Part shown: positions 48,476 to 57,665 of the stretch, piece by piece
How positions within the stretch are numbered: position 1 is the stretch's first letter
How the letters are laid out: the number at the start of each line of letters is the position of its first letter
Assembly: GCF_003048595.2 (NCBI RefSeq)
Contig: NZ_CP049270.1
Location: 1,830,100 to 1,894,099 of the forward strand
Direction of reading: 5' to 3'
DNA: 64,000 nt
Origin: Campylobacter concisus
GTDB lineage: Bacteria > Campylobacterota > Campylobacteria > Campylobacterales > Campylobacteraceae
Notes under the pieces: generated by a model
Seen by the model: only the letters and a program-made list of their open reading frames with translations
The model's database searches: none
Told to the model about the DNA's origin: nothing
Made by a program: the position numbers and the translations under genes

Positions 48476-49441
48476 TTAAATGCTATAAGTTTGTCCCGCA
48501 TAAAGTATAAACACCCTAAGCAGTAAAACACCGATAACAGCCGCTAATGAACTGATATAAAAGCTAAATTTTAGACTAGCTACTTTTTTGCCAAATGCAA
48601 AATTTAAAACAAAAGGCACAATAAAGCCAACTAGCACAACACCAAGCCAAAAGAAATTTGCCCAAACGCCACTATAAAAAGCAACAGCTGCATTTTGCTG
48701 ATAACTTGAACCAAGTAAAAGCGATACAAAAAGCATTAAAATGAGTAAAATTTCAGCTCCCAAAACGCTAAATTCTACGCTATGAAGCGAATGAAGGTCG
48801 CTTGAATGTGGATCTTCTTTAAATAAAACTGCTGCAACCAAGCTACTGCCACTTATACCAGCACTTAGTCCTGAAGCTATAAATAAAGCTGGAAGCACAG
48901 CTGTGTTTAAAAGTGGAAATCTAATCAAAACTGAGATCAAAAATCCAGTATAAGCGCAAATTATTACAGCAAAAATAAGACAAATACGACTTAAAAATGG
49001 ATAAAGCGGTATTAAAATTTTCATTATTAATGCAAAAAGAGTGCTAAAGGATTTTAAACTTTTGGCTAAGAAATTTGAAATTTCATCATTAAATGCATAA
49101 AGGCACATCAAAAAGCTAAGCGGTATAAATACACAAAGTCCAGCAACACCGATAGACATAACTGATGTGAAATTATAATTAATCAAAATTTTCCAAAATA
49201 AAAGCGGCTTTTCAAGATCAGCTATCAGGCAAACCATACCAAGCATGATACTAACAAATGCTAAAAGCGAAGCAGCCTTAAAAAATGGGCTAAAGCTCTC
49301 TTGCTTTTTATAGTGTTTTAAAAGTATGGCAGCGATTAGCGCTCCACCACTCATACCAGCTAGCAAAAGATAAACAGCGATCGGCCAGCCCCACTCTACT
49401 CCATGCGAAAATGTTGCAGTAAAATTTAATGCACCATCCAT
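48476..49441 (-). CDS. mccD: NrfD/PsrC-family membrane quinol dehydrogenase, MccD
   Basis: 321-residue integral membrane protein with eight or nine spans, of the NrfD/PsrC/DmsC family that oxidises menaquinol and passes electrons to a ferredoxin-like partner. It follows mccC by one base. In Wolinella the MccCD pair is the route from menaquinol to the sulfite reductase. The sequence HGVEWGWPIAVYLLLAGMSGG near residue 14 is typical of the family. Confidence 0.88.
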   Translation of the reverse strand: MDGALNFTATFSHGVEWGWPIAVYLLLAGMSGGALIAAILLKHYKKQESFSPFFKAASLLAFVSIMLGMVCLIADLEKPLLFWKILINYNFTSVMSIGVAGLCVFIPLSFLMCLYAFNDEISNFLAKSLKSFSTLFALIMKILIPLYPFLSRICLIFAVIICAYTGFLISVLIRFPLLNTAVLPALFIASGLSAGISGSSLVAAVLFKEDPHSSDLHSLHSVEFSVLGAEILLILMLFVSLLLGSSYQQNAAVAFYSGVWANFFWLGVVLVGFIVPFVLNFAFGKKVASLKFSFYISSLAAVIGVLLLRVFILYAGQTYSI

Positions 49442-49442
49442 C

Positions 49443-50114
49443 TTACACCCCCATTTTTACTTTAGGAATATATCTAAGACTTGGTTTTGTGCCAAGCTCT
49501 GCTCTTAGCCTTATGCTATCTTTTACGGCTAGTAGCTTGCTGATGTGCGAATTTTCATCGTTAAGGTCACCAAAGACGATCGCCTCATATCTACAAGCTT
49601 CTACGCAAGCTGGCTCTTTTTCGTCCTTTAAATTTGTATCTACGCAAAAGTTACAGCTTTGAGCTGAGTGCGTAACCTTATCGATATATCTCACGTCATA
49701 TGGACAGGCTACGATGCAGTATTTACAGGCGATACAATCATCTATATTTGTAGTTTGTATGCCAGTTTTTTCGTCTTTATGACAAGCCTTGGTCGGACAA
49801 ACAGCTACACAAGGCGCATCGACGCACTGTTGACAAGATACTCTTACAAATCTTTTATCGAGTAAATTTTTAGGATTAGTCTTATCTTCTATAAAAAGTC
49901 TCATCTGTCCTTTTGGGACTAAATTTACCTTTCTGCAAGCTATCTCGCAGTCTGTACAGCCAACACATTTATTTTGGTCAAATATCATACCAAAGTGTGG
50001 TTTTTTTACACTTTCTTCACTCTTAAAAGCAAAACCACTACTTGCCGCACCAGCACCAGCAGCCACAACTACCATGCTTTTTAAAAAGGCTCTTCTATTT
50101 TTTTGATTTTGCAT
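49443..50114 (-). CDS. mccC: Tat-exported ferredoxin-like iron-sulfur protein, MccC
   Basis: 223 residues in the NrfC family. The N-terminus has a twin-arginine signal (NRRAFLKSM) and hydrophobic stretch to about residue 30. Several CxxCxxCxxxC clusters (CVGCTDCEIACRKV; CQQCVDAPCVAVCP; CIACKYCIVACP) bind four 4Fe-4S centres. The open frame begins at 50126, but the ATG at 50114 has TGGAG upstream and starts the Tat signal properly. It transfers electrons from MccD toward the octaheme reductase. Confidence 0.9.
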   Translation of the reverse strand: MQNQKNRRAFLKSMVVVAAGAGAASSGFAFKSEESVKKPHFGMIFDQNKCVGCTDCEIACRKVNLVPKGQMRLFIEDKTNPKNLLDKRFVRVSCQQCVDAPCVAVCPTKACHKDEKTGIQTTNIDDCIACKYCIVACPYDVRYIDKVTHSAQSCNFCVDTNLKDEKEPACVEACRYEAIVFGDLNDENSHISKLLAVKDSIRLRAELGTKPSLRYIPKVKMGV

Positions 50115-50134
50115 TTTTAACTCCATTTTTTATC

Positions 50135-50893
50135 TTAATGAGGCTTTTTAATGCCCTCATTTAGTTCTTTTTCATGAATTTTCTTTGCAGCCTCGGCTAA
50201 TTCACCTGGCTTTAAGACCTTAACAAGCTCTATCTCAAAAACAATAGTCTCGCCTCCAGGTATGCCCTCCATGCCGCTATTGCCATACGCAAGTTCTGGC
50301 GGGATAACAAATTTAAACTTATCGCCCTCTTTCATGAGCATTAAGCCCTCTTCAAGACCTGGGATCAAATTTAGCATAGAAAGATGAGCTGGAGCCTCTT
50401 TTGTCTCATCAAAGACCTTACCATCGATAAAGCTAGCTTTGTAGTTTGCTATGATGATACTCTCTTGTTTTGGAGTTGCTCCTTTTTTGCTTGATTTTAA
50501 AATTTCATATTGTAATTTTGATTTTGTCGTTTTTACATTTTTATTTTTTGCATTTTTATCCATAAAAGCCTTGCCTTGCTTTAAATTCTCTTTAAGTATG
50601 GCAGCTTCTTTTTCTTTTACTATCTTGTCTAAATTTTCAGCTCTTTTGTTTAGTAGCTTTGCTATCTCATCATCGCTTAGTTTTAGCTCTCCTTTTAGTG
50701 CATCACTAAAACCTTTGATAACGGCCTCAGCATCGTAGCTAATACCTATTTGTTTTTGTTCAAGTAACCCTTTTAAAACATATCCACCACTTGTTGCTCC
50801 CATAGCATAAGACTCATTTGAATCTACATTTGCAAGCAAACCAGAAGCACTTAAACTAAGAAGTAGCGTAAATTTTAAAACCTTATTTTTCAT
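50135..50893 (-). CDS. mccB: FKBP-type peptidyl-prolyl isomerase, MccB
   Basis: 252-residue exported foldase: signal peptide (about 1-21), an N-terminal helical dimerisation domain (about 30-115) and a C-terminal FKBP domain (GKVFDETKEAPAHLSM, then LMKEGDKFKFVIPPELAYG). In Wolinella mccB encodes such an isomerase between mccA and mccC, which helps assembly of MccA. The order here is identical. It lies 44 bases after mccA. Confidence 0.92.
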   Translation of the reverse strand: MKNKVLKFTLLLSLSASGLLANVDSNESYAMGATSGGYVLKGLLEQKQIGISYDAEAVIKGFSDALKGELKLSDDEIAKLLNKRAENLDKIVKEKEAAILKENLKQGKAFMDKNAKNKNVKTTKSKLQYEILKSSKKGATPKQESIIIANYKASFIDGKVFDETKEAPAHLSMLNLIPGLEEGLMLMKEGDKFKFVIPPELAYGNSGMEGIPGGETIVFEIELVKVLKPGELAEAAKKIHEKELNEGIKKPH

Positions 50894-50937
50894 ATCAAAC
50901 CCTTAATATTAAAGGGGCTAAAACTAGCCCCTAAATG

Positions 50938-53004
50938 CTATAAATTTTTATTCAAAATTCTTTGAGCTTCTTTTATATACTCTTTTGATGCATCGAGTTT
51001 TTGTTTAGTAAATTTAAATCCGTGCATACCCCACGAACCATCTTTTTCAACCATATCGATGATCTCTTGAGCATTTTGAATTAGCTCATAAACTCTTACT
51101 TTATCACTTGCATCAAGTTTTTTAGTCTCAAGTAGTGAGTAAAGCCCTTCAATACCAATCTTAACTTCAGAGAATTCATTCTTAACTGGAGTTTGCCATC
51201 CCATAACTTCATCATAAACTTGTTTTTGGTTTTTGAAGTGAAGTGTTGGTTTTAGCTCAGATAATACTGGGCTGTGGCAGCCTTTGGTATCTTTCATATC
51301 TTTATCAGCCCAAGATGTTCTAGCGCACGCCCACATCAAGTCAACGTAGTTATGGCCATTTTTATCTCTCTCAAAGTGCCAATCTTTAGCATCTCTTGGA
51401 CCTTTAGCAGCATCGCCTGGTACTAGAGATTTCTCTTTTGGATCAACCATAATCTTCCAGATGTGAGATCTTCTTTGAGTATCAAAGCCAGCGTTGTCTT
51501 GGAACTGAACAGCATAGAAATTCTCACAACTCATCATAAATGGCATGTGGCAAGATGCACAAGTGTTGTCTTTGTGAGTATCTGCTTTAGATGCGATATA
51601 TGCTTGAGTCTCGTGGCAATCTTTACACTCTTTTCTAATTTTTGGCTTAGTATAGAATGAGCTTAGATAGCCTTGCTCTGAGTTATAGTTCATACCTGTT
51701 ACGCTCTTATCGCCTACAACTGGACCTGTGTTGTCGTGTGGATCGTGACAAGTAACACATCTCATACCTTTGTCATAGTGAGCTGTAAAGTATGATTGTG
51801 AACCTTCAGAACCACATCCTGGTCCCATTGATTTAAATTTAGAGCTAAGTGATAGATCAAGCTTGCCGTTATTAAGAGGATTAGCACGAGCTAGATCTGG
51901 ACTAAAGTTAAATCTTTGGTGGCAGCGTTCGCAGTTTGATGTTCTAAAATTTGTAGCTCCATCAAGGTGACCGCCAGCTCCGTGGCACTCCTCACAGCTT
52001 ACGCCTTTTGAGATAGTGTGTTTTTGAAGCTCTTTAGCATTACCAAGTGCTGCGTAAAATTCTGCTTTTGATTTGAAATCGAATTTAACTGGGTGACAAA
52101 CTTCACAATATGATGAGTTTGCTTGGAAAAACATTGATTTTTTATGTTTTGCGGCGTATGAAGCTAGACCTCTAACATATCCGCCATTGTCGCCATACTC
52201 TTCAAGCGTGCCAGGAAATTCTGGAACAAGCTCTTTTATCTTTTTAACAGTTGCGTCGTCTAAATTTAACGCCCATGTTCTTTGCCATTGGTTACCACCA
52301 GCTACGATCTGACCTGTACCATCTCTTAGCAAACCGCCCTCAACGTAGTAAGTACCACGAAGTAGCCACGCATCAACGTAGCCCATTTTGGTTCTTAAGT
52401 GACCAACAGTTGCGTAGATAACATCTGGAGTGATACCTTTTGGAAGGATAGAAGCCGTATCTTTGTCAAATACTGGCTCAGTTAGGTTGTTATTAACCTC
52501 TGGGTGCTCACCAGGGAAACGCATAGTAGTTGCGTGGCGAGATCTGCTCCAGACCTCATACTGAGCTGGGTGACACTCACCGCACTTTTCTGGTCCTACA
52601 AATTTGTTAGGAAACTGAAGTGATGAAGTGGCTGGAATTCTATACATCATAGAGCTATAGCCCTTACCGCCATCTCTTTTACTAAGCTTTGACATATCAA
52701 AGCCATGTCCCTCGGCAAGCCACTCTAAGCCACGGTCGTGAACGACCATTTTACCGACGGTTTTACCACCATATTTTGTAAAAATAGGGTGGTTTTTAAA
52801 TAACCAGTTATACATCTCTTGCTCTTCTACAACGTAGTCTTGCAAGGAGATAACGCCTCTACTTTGCAGTGTGCCTTTAGGATTTGCGATAACATCACGT
52901 GCTTTATCGGACATCTGCATATTATGCTCTTCGCAACAGGCTTGTGAAGCGAAGATGCTAACACCCATGAGCAAACCAGCTAAGGCTTTTTGTAGATTTC
53001 TCAT
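50938..53004 (-). CDS. mccA: Octaheme cytochrome c sulfite reductase MccA
   Basis: 688-residue periplasmic enzyme that reduces sulfite to sulfide with six electrons. A signal peptide covers about the first 24 residues. Seven CxxCH heme sites start at Cys141, Cys300, Cys337, Cys358, Cys416, Cys460 and Cys482. The eighth is the diagnostic CX15CH site, Cys560 to Cys576-His577, in the C-A-R-T ... T-K-G-C-H segment. Two lone cysteines, Cys397 (GPGCG) and Cys493 (MSCEN), are 96 residues apart, exactly as the pair (Cys399, Cys495) I recall binding Cu(I) in the Wolinella structure. The site is therefore complete. First gene of the mcc structural operon; preceded by AAAGGAGG. Confidence 0.95.
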   Translation of the reverse strand: MRNLQKALAGLLMGVSIFASQACCEEHNMQMSDKARDVIANPKGTLQSRGVISLQDYVVEEQEMYNWLFKNHPIFTKYGGKTVGKMVVHDRGLEWLAEGHGFDMSKLSKRDGGKGYSSMMYRIPATSSLQFPNKFVGPEKCGECHPAQYEVWSRSRHATTMRFPGEHPEVNNNLTEPVFDKDTASILPKGITPDVIYATVGHLRTKMGYVDAWLLRGTYYVEGGLLRDGTGQIVAGGNQWQRTWALNLDDATVKKIKELVPEFPGTLEEYGDNGGYVRGLASYAAKHKKSMFFQANSSYCEVCHPVKFDFKSKAEFYAALGNAKELQKHTISKGVSCEECHGAGGHLDGATNFRTSNCERCHQRFNFSPDLARANPLNNGKLDLSLSSKFKSMGPGCGSEGSQSYFTAHYDKGMRCVTCHDPHDNTGPVVGDKSVTGMNYNSEQGYLSSFYTKPKIRKECKDCHETQAYIASKADTHKDNTCASCHMPFMMSCENFYAVQFQDNAGFDTQRRSHIWKIMVDPKEKSLVPGDAAKGPRDAKDWHFERDKNGHNYVDLMWACARTSWADKDMKDTKGCHSPVLSELKPTLHFKNQKQVYDEVMGWQTPVKNEFSEVKIGIEGLYSLLETKKLDASDKVRVYELIQNAQEIIDMVEKDGSWGMHGFKFTKQKLDASKEYIKEAQRILNKNL

Positions 53005-53100
53005 GTGCCCTCCTTTAAATTTTTTATCCTAAAATCAAAATGATTTCATACTGATAATACTAACACCAAAAAAGGGTAGAAAAGGGGGAATTTTAATAAA

Positions 53101-54528
53101 TTATAAATTTTCAAAACTAATTGTAAATGTAATACTATTTTCATCTACATTTCTAGCAAAGATTAGCGCGTTATTTTTGTTAGCGATTAGCCGACTCATA
53201 TATAGACCAAGCCCACTGCCAGACTCTTTTGTGCTAAAGTGTGGCTCAAAGATAACTTTTAAAAACGAAGTCTTTATCGCTCCTGCATTATTTTGCACGC
53301 ATAAATTTTTACGATTATCTTTTATAAAAGTATAAATTTTTATTACTCTTGGCTTTACATAGCTTTGTTTAAATGCATCTTTTGCGTTATTTATAATATT
53401 TATTAAAATTTGGATTATTTCATTAAAATTTGCAAAAATCGTAAAATTTTCTCTTATATCGATCTCTATTTCTATTTGATATTTCTTAAGTGAGGCATTT
53501 AGAATTTTTATAGTCTGATTTATCACTTCCTCTACGCTAAACTCCCTTTTTAAAGTATTTGGCTTAAAAAAGTTTTTAAAATCATCAACCGTTTCAGACA
53601 TAAAATTTATCTGCTTGCTAGTCTCTTCTATAAACTCATAAATTTTTGCTTCATCAAGCTTTTTTCGCTCCTGATAGAGCTCTAAATTTATTAAAGCTGA
53701 GCTGATTTGAGCTAAAGGCTGTTTCCACTGATGTGAGATATTGCCTATCATCTCGCCCATTGAGGCTAGGCGGCTTTGATGTATCATTAGCTGCTCAGTC
53801 TGTCTTTTGCTCTCTTCACCACGCCTATGCATCTTATAAACAAGTAGCAAAAATATCCCAAACACAAAGGCTATCGCGCTCATTATGATGACAACCTCTT
53901 TTAAATGGTAAGAAAAAATGGCACGTAGTGGGATTTTAAAAGATAGCATTGCCATCATCTCACTTGCTTCAGAAATTTTTCCATTTGAAATTTCATAACG
54001 ATCTAACATCTGTTTTGGAGCACTTTCGCTATTGTGACAGGCTAGGCAAGATGTATTTTGACTTCTTATAGGAAGCCCTACAAAAAATTGTGAGCCGTTT
54101 TCATCTTTTATAATCTTTGAAAACTCACTAAATTTATTCTCTTTAAAGCCTCTTAACACCTGCGCTTCAAATTCATTTGGCTCATGAGCTTTATTTAAAG
54201 GCGCCATAGCGACTAGCTTGTAGTCAAAATCAAGATTGTATTTTTTCTTTTGGATATTATAAATTTCACGGCTTATATATGAAGATGAGAGCAATCTCTC
54301 GTCAAAAAAATCCTCTTTTATAATGCCATCACGCTTTAGCTGCTCTATTAGCGGACGCTGAACGCCTGCGATGTACTCTCTTACAGAATTTATACTCTCA
54401 AGCACATAATACGCCTCTTTTTTGGCATCTTTCATTGCAAGATTATTATAAAAATTTAAAACAAGTGCGGATATTAAGAGATAAACAAAGATAAAAACAC
54501 TTACGATTAGCTGAAATTTATATTTCAC
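53101..54528 (-). CDS. mccS: Sensor histidine kinase MccS, with a heme-binding sensor domain
   Basis: 475-residue membrane kinase: N-terminal span (about 7-27), a periplasmic Tll0287-like (DUF3365) domain with a c-type heme motif (CLACH, Cys161-Cys164-His165), a second span (about 214-234), a coiled-coil linker, the phospho-acceptor His266 in ISHQWKQPL and an ATP-binding domain (NIINNAKDA; GSGLGLYMS). The G1 box reads NNAGAI rather than DNAGGI: Asn413 replaces the adenine-binding Asp, which could weaken ATP binding. It begins 11 bases inside mccR. In Wolinella mccRS controls the sulfite operon. Heme suggests redox or ligand sensing. Confidence 0.9.
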   Translation of the reverse strand: MKYKFQLIVSVFIFVYLLISALVLNFYNNLAMKDAKKEAYYVLESINSVREYIAGVQRPLIEQLKRDGIIKEDFFDERLLSSSYISREIYNIQKKKYNLDFDYKLVAMAPLNKAHEPNEFEAQVLRGFKENKFSEFSKIIKDENGSQFFVGLPIRSQNTSCLACHNSESAPKQMLDRYEISNGKISEASEMMAMLSFKIPLRAIFSYHLKEVVIIMSAIAFVFGIFLLLVYKMHRRGEESKRQTEQLMIHQSRLASMGEMIGNISHQWKQPLAQISSALINLELYQERKKLDEAKIYEFIEETSKQINFMSETVDDFKNFFKPNTLKREFSVEEVINQTIKILNASLKKYQIEIEIDIRENFTIFANFNEIIQILINIINNAKDAFKQSYVKPRVIKIYTFIKDNRKNLCVQNNAGAIKTSFLKVIFEPHFSTKESGSGLGLYMSRLIANKNNALIFARNVDENSITFTISFENL

Positions 54529-55207
54529 AAAGATAACCTACACCGTATAAATTTTTAATCACATCTTTGCCAAGCTTCCTTCTAAGCTCTTTTACGATCG
54601 TCTTTATCGCCTCTTTACTTGGCTGCTCATACTCCCAAATATAATCAAAAATTTGTTCATAAGTTATAGTTTGATTTTTGTTGTTTAAAAAATACTCTAA
54701 AAGCCTACTTTCACTCTTACTTAGATGAGAAATTTCACCATTTATATAAAGTACTTTTTTACCAAAATCGTATTCTAATTCATCATTTAGCCTAAGAGTC
54801 GGCTTGCGTCCAACAAGCTCTAAAGCAACGTCTTCTAGGGCTTTTATAAATGACTTTTTATCATATGGCTTTGCAAGATATCTTGTGATCTTTAACTCAA
54901 CAGCTCTCCACAAATACTCTTGCTCGACGTGGCTTGATAAGATCACGATAGGAATTTTTTGATTTATAGTTCTTACTTTTTTAGCGATCTCTAGACCATC
55001 GATATTTGGCACGCTTATATCAAGCACCAAAACATCATAAGCATCGCTCATCGCTAGCTCAAGTGCATCATAGCCATCTGTTACGCCATTTACTTCGGCA
55101 AAAAATAGTTCCAAAGAAGCACAAATATTTTTTAAAATCGCCTCTTCATCTTCAAGGCAAAGGACCTTTTTGTTTGATAAAACGTCTAAAATATCATATT
55201 CTTGCAT
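54518..55207 (-). CDS. mccR: OmpR-type response regulator MccR
   Basis: 229 residues: receiver domain with phospho-acceptor Asp in VLVLDISVPN near residue 59, the lysine and threonine/serine switch residues (VILSSH, LAKPYDKK), and a C-terminal winged-helix DNA-binding domain (LEYFLNNKNQTITYEQIFDYIWEYE, ending KNLYGVGYLCEI). Its final codons overlap mccS by 11 bases. It is expected to activate the mcc genes in response to sulfite or related signals; binding sites could not be identified by eye. Confidence 0.9.
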   Translation of the reverse strand: MQEYDILDVLSNKKVLCLEDEEAILKNICASLELFFAEVNGVTDGYDALELAMSDAYDVLVLDISVPNIDGLEIAKKVRTINQKIPIVILSSHVEQEYLWRAVELKITRYLAKPYDKKSFIKALEDVALELVGRKPTLRLNDELEYDFGKKVLYINGEISHLSKSESRLLEYFLNNKNQTITYEQIFDYIWEYEQPSKEAIKTIVKELRRKLGKDVIKNLYGVGYLCEI

Positions 55208-55450
55208 AGCTTCATCTCGCTTTTTGAGCAGATATTATCACTTGGTAGCTTAAAAAATAAGATTATCTAAAAAATAATTCATACCAATATAAAAGACAGA
55301 TTACTTTTAAAAATTAAACTATAAATTTTTGCTGAAGTGATTTGAAGTCTTGATTAAAATTTTATATGAGAACTATTTTTGGATTTTTCTAAAGATTTTA
55401 GCTATCAATCAATTTGAAAAAGAAAGATAGCTATATTTATAGTATAAATT

Positions 55451-56059
55451 TTAGTTGCCTCTGCTTCCAGGTTTGATCGCTTTGCTTCCATTTTTACAAA
55501 GTGGGCAATGCTCAGGCTCATAAATTTCAAACTCAAAATTTCCTAAAGCAAAAAACGGCTTATCGCTTGGTAGTTTGGCATTTGGCTTAGCCTTATTGTC
55601 TAAATTTGTAACCTTACAAAAGCCACGGTTCGCAAGTGCTGCAAAGCCAACTACCTCACCGCCAAGGCTCTCTATCACACGTGCTGCTTCAAGTGCCGAG
55701 CCGCCAGTCGTGATAATGTCCTCACAAACGATAAATTTCTCACCCTTTTTTACCTCAAAACCACGCCTAAGACTCATTACCTTTTCAACTCGCTCTGTAA
55801 ATATAAATCGCTTCTTTGCTGCGCGAGCTAGCTCATAGCCAGCTAAAATTCCTCCAAGTGCAGGCGAGCAAACGCTATCAAATTTAATGTCAAATTTCTC
55901 TATCACACGAGCAAGCTCGTCAGCTAGCTTTCCAGCCAAAGTTGGGTCTTCAAGCACCTTTGCACTTTGGAGATAAAACTGCGAGTGATTGCCACTGCTT
56001 AGTAAAAAATGTCCCTCCAAATATGCCCCAGCCTCTTTATAAATTTTCTCTAAATCCAT
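55451..56059 (-). CDS. pyrE: Orotate phosphoribosyltransferase
   Basis: 202-residue enzyme of pyrimidine synthesis. The PRPP-binding motif [17 protein letters not shown] is near residue 109. The C-terminal tail has a CPLC motif ([13 protein letters not shown]) that could bind zinc and is not in E. coli PyrE but is common in the related epsilonproteobacterial form, from memory. ATG preceded by AAAGGAAAA. Divergent from the Na+/H+ antiporter gene. Confidence 0.95.
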   Translation of the reverse strand: MDLEKIYKEAGAYLEGHFLLSSGNHSQFYLQSAKVLEDPTLAGKLADELARVIEKFDIKFDSVCSPALGGILAGYELARAAKKRFIFTERVEKVMSLRRGFEVKKGEKFIVCEDIITTGGSALEAARVIESLGGEVVGFAALANRGFCKVTNLDNKAKPNAKLPSDKPFFALGNFEFEIYEPEHCPLCKNGSKAIKPGSRGN

Positions 56060-56178
56060 CGTTTTTTCCTTTTAAAATTTACTCAAAATCTTAACACAAG
56101 CCCACTTAAGCCACTCTTTTTAAAATTTAATAAGCCACACATTTGTATAATCTCTCAACACTCACAAAAAGGACGCTC

Positions 56179-57546
56179 ATGCTTATATTTAACCCTGTTG
56201 TTTTTAGCATTTTGATAATGACGATACTTTGTCTATTGCGCTTTAACATCTTGCTTTCTATCCTTATCTCTGCTCTTGTTGCGGGAGTAATGTATAAGCA
56301 TGGATTTAGTGGATTTGAAAGTGGTATTGCAGGTGGGATAGATAGCCTCTTTACAGCCCTAAAAGAGACTACACAAAGCCTTATAAGCGGTATGCAAGGC
56401 AATCTTGAGACATCACTTAGTTATATTTTGCTTGGTGCTTTAGCAGCCGCCATCGCAAATACAAATTTAACTGCTATCTTGATAAACGCTTTGAGTAAAT
56501 TCCTTAGCTCAAATAAAGTGATTTTTACACTAACCATCGCATTTATAGCGTGCTTATCTCAAAATTTAATCCCAGTTCACATAGCTTTTATACCTATTTT
56601 GATCCCACCACTTCTTGCTATTATGAACAAAATGGGGATAGATAGACGTGCAGTGGCTTGTGCTTTGACATTTGGTCTTCAAGCACCTTATGTAAGCCTT
56701 AGCGTTGGCTTTGGTCTGCTTTTTCACAATATCTTAAAAAAAGAGCTAGCAAATAACGGCATAACCACATCTATTTCTGATATCTCTTCTGTTATGTGGA
56801 TAGGTGGTGCTTCGATGCTTATCGGACTTATCCTTGCCATACTTTTTTACGGCAAAAAAAGAGCTTATAAAACTTCAAAATTCGAAAAAGAAGAGCTTGA
56901 TGAGATCGAGCGCGCAAAAAGCCTTGAGATGACTAAAAAAGAGTGGGCGGTTTTAGCTGGTGCAGTTGTGGCTTTTGGTGTGCAAATTTATACTGAGCTG
57001 CTACCTCTTGGCGCACTACTTGGACTTTTGGTTATGGTTGTTTTTGGCGGTATAGAGTATAAAAAAGTAGATAAGATCATGGACAATGGCCTTGCTATGA
57101 TGGGATTTATCGCTTTTATCATGCTAGTTGCTGCAGGTTATGGCACTATCTTAAGAGAGAGTGGTGGAATAGACGAGCTTGTAAAATACGCTAGCTTGGT
57201 ATCTGGCGGTAAGATAGGCGGAGCATTTTTGATGCTTCTTATCGGTCTTTTAGTCACGATGGGCATAGGCACTAGCTTTGGTACGATTCCTATCTTAGCT
57301 TCTATCTACGTGCCACTATGCGTTAGCCTTGGTTTTGGCGTACCAGCCATCATCTTGTTAGTTGGCATAGCTGCGGCTCTAGGAGATGCTGGAAGTCCTG
57401 CAAGCGATAGCACACTTGGGCCAACAAGCGGTCTAAATGCTGATGGTGAGCACAACCACATATATGATACTTGTGTACCTACATTTATATTTTTCAATAT
57501 CCCACTTATCATCGGTGGCATCGTTGGAGCTATGATACTTGGATAA
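56179..57546 (+). CDS. Na+/H+ antiporter family membrane protein
   Basis: 455 residues with about eleven transmembrane helices, of the Na_H_antiport_2 (YuiF-like) family. Conserved segments are PVHIAFIPILIPPLLA near residue 136 and GDAGSPASDSTLGPTSG near 411. The open frame starts at 56143, but the ATG at 56179 has AAAAAGGA nearby. The transported ion or organic substrate is not certain; several relatives act on amino acids or organic acids. It is transcribed alone and ends in a strong terminator. Confidence 0.85.
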   Translation: MLIFNPVVFSILIMTILCLLRFNILLSILISALVAGVMYKHGFSGFESGIAGGIDSLFTALKETTQSLISGMQGNLETSLSYILLGALAAAIANTNLTAILINALSKFLSSNKVIFTLTIAFIACLSQNLIPVHIAFIPILIPPLLAIMNKMGIDRRAVACALTFGLQAPYVSLSVGFGLLFHNILKKELANNGITTSISDISSVMWIGGASMLIGLILAILFYGKKRAYKTSKFEKEELDEIERAKSLEMTKKEWAVLAGAVVAFGVQIYTELLPLGALLGLLVMVVFGGIEYKKVDKIMDNGLAMMGFIAFIMLVAAGYGTILRESGGIDELVKYASLVSGGKIGGAFLMLLIGLLVTMGIGTSFGTIPILASIYVPLCVSLGFGVPAIILLVGIAAALGDAGSPASDSTLGPTSGLNADGEHNHIYDTCVPTFIFFNIPLIIGGIVGAMILG

Positions 57547-57582
57547 AATTTGGCGTAATTAACGCCAAATTTCTTTTTTTCT
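57546..57582 (+). terminator. Strong intrinsic terminator
   Basis: AAATTTGGCGT and ACGCCAAATTT form a perfect 11-base stem with a 5-base loop and are followed by CTTTTTTTT. It ends the antiporter gene. Confidence 0.93.
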
Positions 57583-57605
57583 TCTACTTTTTATCAATAT
57601 AAATT

Positions 57606-57624
57606 TTGGAACATCTTTTGCTTT
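57606..57624 (+). promoter_or_regulatory. Sigma-54 (RpoN) promoter for flgE
   Basis: TTGGAACATCTTTTGCTTT matches the -24/-12 pattern: GG at 57608-57609, GC at 57620-57621, exactly ten bases between, with the surrounding TTGCT typical. It lies about 42 bases before the flgE ATG. Hook genes in Campylobacter are RpoN-dependent. Confidence 0.85.
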
Positions 57625-57665
57625 TAAAAAAATATAAAAATTTAAAATGCAAAAAGGATAAGTCA

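Noticed and set aside
57306..57521. 71-residue minus-strand frame inside the antiporter gene
   Set aside because: Antisense shadow of a conserved membrane-protein segment.
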